Of a stretch of DNA of 38,104 bases, positions 32,981 through 38,104 are shown piece by piece (the stretch's first letter is position 1; every line of letters begins with the position of its first letter). Position numbers and translations under genes: made by a program. The notes beneath the pieces were generated by a model. That model worked only from the letters and a program-made list of their open reading frames with translations, made no database searches and was not told the DNA's origin. Where the stretch lies: the NCBI GenBank assembly GCA_937906775.1, contig CALCUD010000144.1:1-38104 (forward strand), read 5' to 3'. Source of the DNA: an uncultured Clostridia bacterium (GTDB lineage Bacteria; Bacillota; Clostridia; Christensenellales; Aristaeellaceae).

Positions 32981-34575
32981 AACTGACAGATCATGATCTG
33001 AAAAACCGCGAAGCCTGGGAATCCGCAGGCGTCCGTCTTCCTTCCTTCGACCGGAACAGCATGATCCGGAAAACGCTGAGCGCTCCCGGTTGGATCCATT
33101 TCGGAGCCGGAAATATCTTTCGCGGCTTCATCGCCGGGCTGCAGCAGCGCCTGCTGAATGAAGGGCTTTCCGACCGGGGCATCATCGCGGCGGAAACGTA
33201 TGACGAAGAGATCATCGACCGGATCTATAAGCCGTTCGATTCGCTGACGCTGATGGTCTCTCTCCGGCCCGACGGAAAAACGGAAAAAGAAGTCATCTCG
33301 TCTCTTGCGGACGGATGGAAAGCCAGTCCGGCATTCTCCGAAGACTGGCGCAAACTGATGGACGCTTTCGTTTCCCCTTCCCTTCAGATGGTTTCCTTCA
33401 CGATCACGGAAAAGGGTTATGCCCTGACCGATCTGCAGGGAGAACTGTTCCCGGCGGTTGTCCGGGATCTGGAAAACGGTCCCGATCAGGCCTGTCACGC
33501 CATGAGCATCGTGACCGCGCTGCTTCTGCACCGTTTTGACTATTCCGCCGCACCGCTGGCGCTGGTCAGCATGGATAACTGCAGCCATAACGGGGAAAAG
33601 CTCCGTTCCGCCGTGATCACCGTCGCAAAAGGCTGGCTGGATCACGGCTTCGTCAGGGAGGATTTCCTTGACTGGCTGTGCGACGAAGAAAAGGTATCCT
33701 TCCCCTGGACGATGATCGACAAGATTACGCCCCGTCCCGCGCCGGCCGTCACCCGCTCTCTCGCAGACGACGGTTTCGAGGAAATGGCCCCTGTTGAAAC
33801 AGCAAAGCACACCTTCATCGCGCCGTTTGTCAATGCCGAGATCCCGCAATATCTGGTTGTGGAAGATCGTTTCCCCAACGGCCGTCCCCCCCTGGAAAAA
33901 GCAGGCGTCTATATGACCGACCGGGATACGGTCAACCGGACCGAGCGGATGAAGGTCACCACCTGCCTCAATCCGCTGCATACCGCACTGGCGGTATACG
34001 GATGCCTGTTGGGGTATACGCTGATCGCCGATGAGATGAAAGACGCGGATCTGAAGCGTCTGGTCGAACGGATCGGCTATACCGAAGGACTGCCCGTGGT
34101 CACAGACCCCGGGATCCTCTCCCCGGAAGCTTTCCTGAAGGAAGTGTTGGAGCAGCGGCTCCCCAATCCCTTTATGCCGGACACGCCCCAGCGGATCGCC
34201 TGCGACACCAGCCAGAAGGTTCCGATCCGTTTCGGCGAAACAATCAAAAGCCGTATCACGGAAGGCAGCGAAGACGTTCTGGAAGGGATCCCGCTGGCCA
34301 TCGCAGCCTGGCTTCGCTATCTGCTGGCCGTGGATGACGCGGGAAATCCCATGCCGGTCTCTCCCGACCCGATGGCCGCAGAGCTGCAAAAGGCGCTCGG
34401 AAACGTCCGCTTCGGGGATCCCGCAAGCGCGGAAGGCCAACTGGACGCGATTCTTTCCAACCCGGCAATTTTCGGTTCAGACTTGACACAAACATCAATC
34501 GGGGATAAGGTGAGCAGGAACTTCCGCGATATGCTTGTCGCGGGCGGGGTTCGCAATTCCCTGAAGAAGGTGTGA
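32977..34575 (+). CDS. uxuB: D-mannonate oxidoreductase (fructuronate reductase)
   Basis: The 532-residue protein starts at the ATG overlapping the uxuA stop (ATGA), with GGAGG upstream. It belongs to the mannitol dehydrogenase/UxuB family: an N-terminal Rossmann fold with WIHFGAGNIFRGF near residue 42, VSMDNCSHNGEKL, and the C-terminal catalytic segment MKVTTCLNPLHTALAVYG containing the Lys, Asn and His of the family active site. It reduces fructuronate to mannonate with NADH or NADPH, the step before UxuA. The length is somewhat over the E. coli UxuB (~486) and fits the longer Bacillota form. Confidence 0.93.
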   Translation: MKLTDHDLKNREAWESAGVRLPSFDRNSMIRKTLSAPGWIHFGAGNIFRGFIAGLQQRLLNEGLSDRGIIAAETYDEEIIDRIYKPFDSLTLMVSLRPDGKTEKEVISSLADGWKASPAFSEDWRKLMDAFVSPSLQMVSFTITEKGYALTDLQGELFPAVVRDLENGPDQACHAMSIVTALLLHRFDYSAAPLALVSMDNCSHNGEKLRSAVITVAKGWLDHGFVREDFLDWLCDEEKVSFPWTMIDKITPRPAPAVTRSLADDGFEEMAPVETAKHTFIAPFVNAEIPQYLVVEDRFPNGRPPLEKAGVYMTDRDTVNRTERMKVTTCLNPLHTALAVYGCLLGYTLIADEMKDADLKRLVERIGYTEGLPVVTDPGILSPEAFLKEVLEQRLPNPFMPDTPQRIACDTSQKVPIRFGETIKSRITEGSEDVLEGIPLAIAAWLRYLLAVDDAGNPMPVSPDPMAAELQKALGNVRFGDPASAEGQLDAILSNPAIFGSDLTQTSIGDKVSRNFRDMLVAGGVRNSLKKV

Positions 34576-34582
34576 TGTTTCC

Positions 34583-35956
34583 GTGAAACTGTGGGGCGGC
34601 CGTTTCGGCAAGGCCACGGACGGTCTTGTAGACGATTTCCATTCCAGCATTTCTTTTGATCAGCGTCTTTATGAACAGGATATTACCGGGTCTATCGCGC
34701 ATGCCACCATGCTCGGCGAGCAGGGCATCATTCCCGCGGCGGACGCGGAAAAGATCGTTGCCGGCCTGAAGGATATCCTCGCCGACGCGAAAGCCGGAAA
34801 AATCGAGTGGATGACGGACGCCGAAGATATCCATATGAACGTGGAAACGCTGCTGACGCAGCGGATCGGCGAAGCCGGCAAGCGGCTCCATACCGGCCGC
34901 AGCCGCAACGACCAGGTCGCGCTGGATACCAGGATGTACGCGAAGCTTGCCTGCCGTGAAACGGAAACCATGCTGAACGATCTTCTGACAGCGCTCCTTG
35001 ATATCGCGCAGAACAACCTGCACACCATCATGCCGGGCTATACCCATATGCAGAAAGCCCAGCCGATCACTTTGGCGCATCATATGATGGCTTATGTCCA
35101 GATGTTCCTTCGGGACCGGGACCGTTTCCGCGCCGCGTTCAGGGCCGCCGATGTCATGGTGCTCGGTTCCGGCGCTTTGGCCGGGACGACTTATCCGCTG
35201 AACCGGGAACGGGTCGCCGAGTTGCTGAACTTCAGTTGCATTTCCGAAAACAGTCTCGACGGCGTAGCCGACCGTGACTATCTGCTGGATTATCTTTCCG
35301 CCGCCAGCATCTGTATGATGCATCTGAGCCGCTTTTGCGAGGAACTGATTCTCTGGAACACCAACGAATTCCGGTTTGTGGAAATGGACGACGGTTTCGC
35401 GACCGGTTCCAGCATCATGCCCCAGAAAAAGAATCCCGATGTCGCGGAACTGATCCGCGGCAAGACCGGGCGCGTTTACGGCCATCTGATCGGTCTTCTG
35501 ACCGTCATGAAAGGTCTTCCGCTCGCATACAACAAGGATATGCAGGAAGACAAAGAAGCCTTCTTTGACGCGCGTGATACGCTGGTCAAGGGTCTGACCG
35601 TTTTCACCGCCATGCTCCGCACCGTCACCTTCCGTGCCGATGTCATGGAGCGGGGCGCCTCCGGCGGTTTCACCAACGCGACGGACTGTGCCGATTATCT
35701 GGTCCGGAAAGGGGTCCCCTTCCGTGACGCCCACAAGGTGGTCGGCGAGCTGGTCGCACACTGTCTCAACGAAGGCAAGGCGCTGCTGGATCTGACGCTG
35801 GATGAGCTGAAGCAATTCCATTCCGCCTTTGAGCAGGATGTGTTTGACGATCTGAGCATGATCGCCTGCGTGGAAAAACGGAAGATCCCCGGCGCGCCCG
35901 CGCCCGACATGGTACTGCAGGCGATCGATTCCGCCCGGGAAAAGCTGAAGAACTGA
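34583..35956 (+). CDS. argH: Argininosuccinate lyase
   Basis: The 457-residue protein starts at a GTG (34583-34585) with GAAGGTG upstream and begins MKLWGGRFGKATDGLVDDFH, the ArgH N-terminus. The fumarase/aspartase superfamily signature GSSIMPQKKNPD at 275-286 carries the catalytic Ser, and GRSRNDQVALD and PGYTHMQKAQP (with His155) are the other conserved regions. It splits argininosuccinate to arginine and fumarate. It begins 7 bp after uxuB with no terminator between, so transcription with the hexuronate genes is likely; no argG is nearby. Confidence 0.97.
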   Translation: MKLWGGRFGKATDGLVDDFHSSISFDQRLYEQDITGSIAHATMLGEQGIIPAADAEKIVAGLKDILADAKAGKIEWMTDAEDIHMNVETLLTQRIGEAGKRLHTGRSRNDQVALDTRMYAKLACRETETMLNDLLTALLDIAQNNLHTIMPGYTHMQKAQPITLAHHMMAYVQMFLRDRDRFRAAFRAADVMVLGSGALAGTTYPLNRERVAELLNFSCISENSLDGVADRDYLLDYLSAASICMMHLSRFCEELILWNTNEFRFVEMDDGFATGSSIMPQKKNPDVAELIRGKTGRVYGHLIGLLTVMKGLPLAYNKDMQEDKEAFFDARDTLVKGLTVFTAMLRTVTFRADVMERGASGGFTNATDCADYLVRKGVPFRDAHKVVGELVAHCLNEGKALLDLTLDELKQFHSAFEQDVFDDLSMIACVEKRKIPGAPAPDMVLQAIDSAREKLKN

Positions 35957-35979
35957 CTTCAGGGAAAGAGCGGACCGTC

Positions 35980-36273
35980 ATGAATGAAGCCGAAACTCCC
36001 CGCAAGGTGGAACTGAAACGGGTCTACCGTCACTTCAAGGGGGATTATTATCTGGTGGAGGATACAGCCCGTCATTCCGAAACCGGGGAAACCTATGTCA
36101 TCTACCGGAAGCTGTATGAAGACGGCTCCCTCTGGATCCGTCCGCTCGAGATGTTTCTGGAGGAAGTGGACCGGAAAAAATATCCGGACTGCTCCCAGCG
36201 ATACCGGTTCGAGCTTCAGGAGATCCCCAGCGTGAAAAAACTTCCGGCGGTTGAACAGATTCCCGAAAAATAG
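35980..36273 (+). CDS. DUF1653-domain protein
   Basis: The 97-residue protein carries the DUF1653 pattern: RVYRHFKGDYYLVEDTARHS, ETGETYVIYRKLYEDGSLW, and RPLEMFLEEVD. The domain is small, beta-rich and of unknown function, usually found as a free protein in Bacillota and Bacteroidota. A charged tail of about 25 residues follows. The ATG has GGGAAAGAG upstream and it lies 23 bp after argH, probably at the end of that transcript. A strong tRNA promoter begins 4 bp after its stop codon. Confidence 0.85.
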   Translation: MNEAETPRKVELKRVYRHFKGDYYLVEDTARHSETGETYVIYRKLYEDGSLWIRPLEMFLEEVDRKKYPDCSQRYRFELQEIPSVKKLPAVEQIPEK

Positions 36274-36276
36274 TGC

Positions 36277-36305
36277 TGGACAAAGCCCGTCCCTTTTGCT
36301 ATAAT
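36277..36305 (+). promoter_or_regulatory. Promoter of the tRNA-Thr/tRNA-Pro unit
   Basis: TGGACA (36277-36282), 17 bp, perfect TATAAT (36300-36305), 19 bp before the first tRNA base. Confidence 0.8.
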
Positions 36306-36324
36306 ACCCGTTGCTGGTTCTTAC

Positions 36325-36400
36325 GCCGATGTGGCTCAGTTGGTAGAGCAGCCGATTCGTAATCAGCAGGTCAGGGGTTCGAGTCCCCTCATCGGCTCCA
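36325..36400 (+). tRNA. tRNA-Thr (anticodon CGT), CCA encoded
   Basis: The 76-nt gene folds with acceptor stem GCCGATG/CATCGGC, D arm GCTC...GAGC, anticodon loop TTCGTAA with CGT (reads ACG, Thr), and T arm AGGGG-TTCGAGT-CCCCT. The 3' CCA is encoded at 36398-36400. The anticodon stem GCCGA/TCAGC has one C29-A41 mismatch; the usual base at 29 here would be T. Confidence 0.95.
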
Positions 36401-36404
36401 GCAA

Positions 36405-36478
36405 CGAGGTGTAGCGCAGTTTGGTAGCGCGTTTGGTTCGGGACCAAAAGGCCGCGGGTTCGAATCCCGCCACTTCGA
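36405..36478 (+). tRNA. tRNA-Pro (anticodon CGG), CCA not encoded
   Basis: The 74-nt gene has acceptor stem CGAGGTG/CACTTCG (with one G-T wobble), anticodon stem TTTGG/CCAAA around TTCGGGA with anticodon CGG (reads CCG, Pro), and T arm GCGGG-TTCGAAT-CCCGC. The discriminator is A at 36478, followed by CAT, so CCA must be added by the CCA-adding enzyme. It begins 4 bp after tRNA-Thr. The integrase element begins just downstream, making its 3' end the likely attachment site. Confidence 0.93.
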
Positions 36479-36481
36479 CAT

Positions 36482-36519
36482 GCCGCAAATCCTTATGCTG
36501 TAAGGGTTTGCGGCTTTTT
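36482..36519 (+). terminator. Terminator of the tRNA unit
   Basis: A 14-bp stem (36482-36495 with 36501-36514, one G-T wobble) with a 5-nt loop is followed by TTTTT (36515-36519), 4 bp after tRNA-Pro. Confidence 0.85.
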
Positions 36520-36530
36520 CTATGTCGTTT

Positions 36531-36576
36531 TGACCCACAATTTGACCCACAACGGCCTCAAAAACCTGACCCACAA
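36531..36576. repeat. Three direct repeats of TGACCCACAA, likely integrase arm sites
   Basis: Identical copies of TGACCCACAA lie at 36531-36540, 36543-36552 and 36567-36576; their starts are 12 and 24 bp apart. They fall between the tRNA terminator and the end of the integrase gene, where arm-type sites of a tyrosine integrase are expected. Confidence 0.7.
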
Positions 36577-36600
36577 ATATCCCGCCGCCGATTCCAGATT

Positions 36601-37731
36601 TTACATCTGAGCGATAAATCGCTCCATTTTTTCAGCCATATCCAGCTGCATTTCGTCGCTGACGTGCCCATAGATGTCAAGTGTGAAAGCGACGGTCGCG
36701 TGACCCAATGCCATGGAAAGTGTCTTGGGATCCACATGATTTTGCAGGGCCAGCGTAGCGTAGGTGTGGCGAGCATCATGAAATCGCACATCAGGGAGCC
36801 CCATCGCCTCGACGATCTCCTTGTAATGGTGATACATCGTGCTGGCACTGATTGGGCGGCCATCCTCGCGAGTCATCACGAAATTGCGCTTGTTCTGGAA
36901 GGATGAGCCTGCCTTCAGCTTCTGCTCGGCCTGGCGCTGCTTTAGATAGCGGAAGGTCTGCATCACGGAGGAAGCCACACGGAAGGAGCGCTCCTTGCCG
37001 TTCTTCAGCGGCGTGAAGTCGTACTGCCCTTTCCGAGGACCATAGTCCAGCCGCACATACTGGCGGTAGACGCGGATCGTGTTTGTCTCGAAATTGATAC
37101 AATCCCAGGTCAGTCCGACAATCTCGGCCTCACGCATGCCGGTGAAGAAAGCGATATGGAAGATCGGCTTGTAGAAGGGATCTTCATCGGCGCGTTCCAT
37201 GAATTCCCGCAACTGCTTGCTGGAAAGTGGGTGCATCTCGACCTTGCGTACCTTCGGCAGATCACAGAGGTCAGTCACATTCTTTTTCAGAAAGCCCATC
37301 TTCACGGCCTTGTCCAGACCTTCATGCAGGATGCCGTGTACATTGTGGATCGTCTTGGCTGAAAGCCCTTTGCCAATCAGTGAACGATAGAATCGCTGCA
37401 CCTGCACTGGTGCCAGCTCCTTCAGCTTGATCCGACCCAAGCCGGGCACAATGTGTCGGCGGATACTGATCTCATAGTTGGACATGGTGGATTCCTTGAG
37501 GTCCATCACATAGCTGGACAGGTACTCGTTCATCCACTGTTCCACCGTCATATTGGTTTCTTCCATGAACTCGCCGGATTCGATCTCGGCGAGTTTTTCT
37601 GTCAGCTTGTCCCTGGCTTCCTTCTTGGTTTTGCCATAGACGGCACGCTGTTTACCCTCAGCGCGGTAGCGGCCTTCCCATCGGCCATCCTTGCGCTGTC
37701 GGACATTGGTAGTTGTCAGTTTGTTTGCCAT
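36601..37731 (-). CDS. Tyrosine-family site-specific integrase
   Basis: The 376-residue protein starts at the ATG at 37729-37731, with a perfect AAAGGAGGCG upstream; the longer frame to 37794 is rejected. Residues ~8-50 form an arm-binding domain (RQRKDGRWEGRYRAEGKQR, KTKKEARDKL), ~60-160 a SAM-like core-binding domain, and ~168-376 the catalytic domain. The catalytic residues are Arg200 (TGMREAEIVGL), His318 and Arg321 (HDARHTYAT), His344 (LGHATVAF) and Tyr354 (DIYGHV). This layout matches the Tn916/lambda-type integrases of integrative elements and phages. It points towards tRNA-Pro, with the excisionase-like gene just upstream. It is less GC-rich than its neighbours, fitting transfer. Confidence 0.95.
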   Translation of the reverse strand: MANKLTTTNVRQRKDGRWEGRYRAEGKQRAVYGKTKKEARDKLTEKLAEIESGEFMEETNMTVEQWMNEYLSSYVMDLKESTMSNYEISIRRHIVPGLGRIKLKELAPVQVQRFYRSLIGKGLSAKTIHNVHGILHEGLDKAVKMGFLKKNVTDLCDLPKVRKVEMHPLSSKQLREFMERADEDPFYKPIFHIAFFTGMREAEIVGLTWDCINFETNTIRVYRQYVRLDYGPRKGQYDFTPLKNGKERSFRVASSVMQTFRYLKQRQAEQKLKAGSSFQNKRNFVMTREDGRPISASTMYHHYKEIVEAMGLPDVRFHDARHTYATLALQNHVDPKTLSMALGHATVAFTLDIYGHVSDEMQLDMAEKMERFIAQM

Positions 37732-37751
37732 GTACGCCTCCTTTCGATGTA

Positions 37752-37826
37752 CTCGGGAGGGGCACATGGGTATACTTGGTTCTGCAATTGTCAAGGTTCT
37801 TTATTACCATTGTAGCCCCTCCCGAG
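37752..37826. repeat. 12-bp perfect inverted repeat around 51 bp in the integrase control region
   Basis: CTCGGGAGGGGC (37752-37763) and GCCCCTCCCGAG (37815-37826) are perfect inverted copies. The right copy fills the promoter spacer next to the -10 box; the left copy is just upstream of the integrase ribosome site. It could be a pair of operator half-sites, an mRNA/DNA stem, or recombination sites flanking an invertible segment. Confidence 0.7.
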
Positions 37827-37837
37827 ACCTCGGTCAA
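37809..37837 (-). promoter_or_regulatory. Probable promoter of the integrase gene
   Basis: TTGACC (37837-37832), exactly 17 bp, TACAAT (37814-37809) on the minus strand. The -35 is outside and the -10 inside the segment bounded by the 12-bp inverted repeat. The integrase ATG is 78 bp downstream. Confidence 0.6.
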
Positions 37838-37856
37838 GATGATTTGTGTAAAAAGA

Positions 37857-38104
37857 TCAGCCTGCGCGACGCTTCGACACGCATTGCTCATTCATCCATT
37901 CCTGTAGCAGCTCACGATTGATCATCATGCGCTTACCGACACGGAAGGATGGAAATCCGGGTGTATGCGCCAGCTTCAGGGCCGTGTTGTGGGAGATACC
38001 CAGCACCTGCTCCAGCTGCTTGAGACTCAAAGCCATGGGCTCAAGTTCAGGCTCTGTGATGGTATCTGCCAGTCCAGTATCGTAGGAATCCTGATCGATG
38101 TCAA
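37857..38104 (-). CDS. Excisionase-like helix-turn-helix DNA-binding protein (partial, N-terminus outside window)
   Basis: The frame enters from the right edge and stops at 37857-37859, giving at least 81 residues. The C-terminal part is a winged helix-turn-helix of the excisionase/MerR-like class: LSLKQLEQVLGISHNTALKL, then FPSFRVGKRMMINRELLQEW, followed by a basic tail VSKRRAG. The upstream part is acidic (DQDSYDTGLADTITEPELE). Such proteins direct excision by the neighbouring integrase or regulate the element. An internal ATG near 38036 would give a 59-residue protein, but has a weak ribosome site, so the start is probably beyond the window. It lies 125 bp upstream of the integrase gene. 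Confidence 0.75.
   Translation of the reverse strand, partial: DIDQDSYDTGLADTITEPELEPMALSLKQLEQVLGISHNTALKLAHTPGFPSFRVGKRMMINRELLQEWMNEQCVSKRRAG

Noticed and set aside
1..38104. CRISPR arrays, insertion sequences, rRNA genes
   Set aside because: No regularly spaced repeats, transposase genes or rRNA segments are seen in the window.

Overview
This looks like a chromosomal segment from a moderately GC-rich anaerobic Bacillota of class Clostridia, probably a gut or rumen fibre degrader; no closer taxon can be read from the window alone. The basis is a complete atpI-BEFHAGDC operon whose c subunit resembles Na+-type rotors, AzlCD, a ruvCAB-queA cluster, the mitomycin repair pair mrfA/mrfB known from Bacillus, a YtqB/MnmM methyltransferase, strong GGAGG-type ribosome binding sites, and promoters close to TTGACA-17-TATAAT.

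Layout, left to right. 1-419 (-): start of an exported DUF3798-type protein, cut by the window edge. 626-2374 (+): an exported protein with a possible Cys/His protease fold and a PfkB-family sugar/nucleoside kinase. 2421-3954 (-): a zinc-ribbon membrane protein overlapping an M18 aminopeptidase. 4019-10783 (-): F-type ATP synthase operon. 10962-12797 (-): ABC exporter. 12858-18077 (-): mrfA-mrfB-TPR protein-lepB, apparently one transcript from a strong promoter at 18109-18137. 18291-21534 (+): an 891-residue GH10-GH9 fusion without a signal peptide, overlapping mnmM. 21572-22604 (-): azlC-azlD. 22799-28430 (+): class II aldolase, mntP, secreted type I pullulanase, EamA transporter, with one possible 41-codon membrane peptide on the minus strand. 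28480-31691 (-): ruvC-ruvA-ruvB-queA. 31895-36273 (+): uxuA-uxuB-argH and a DUF1653 protein. 36325-36478 (+): tRNA-Thr(CGT) and tRNA-Pro(CGG). 36531-38104: left end of an integrative element, with a tyrosine integrase and a partial excisionase-like HTH gene on the minus strand.

Functionally, the window joins energy coupling (ATP synthase) with plant polysaccharide use. The secreted pullulanase attacks starch or glycogen. The apparently cytoplasmic GH10-GH9 protein would finish imported xylan and glucan oligomers. UxuA and UxuB convert glucuronate-derived fructuronate/mannonate to 2-keto-3-deoxygluconate, which suits glucuronoxylan. A class II aldolase and a PfkB kinase lie nearby. The rest is housekeeping: DNA repair, tRNA modification, protein export and arginine synthesis.

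The points most worth following are the two-carboxylate (probable Na+) c-ring motif together with an epsilon subunit lacking its C-terminal domain, the intracellular GH10-GH9 fusion, and the integrase control region, where a perfect 12-bp inverted repeat flanks 51 bp containing the -10 box and so could form a small invertible switch.
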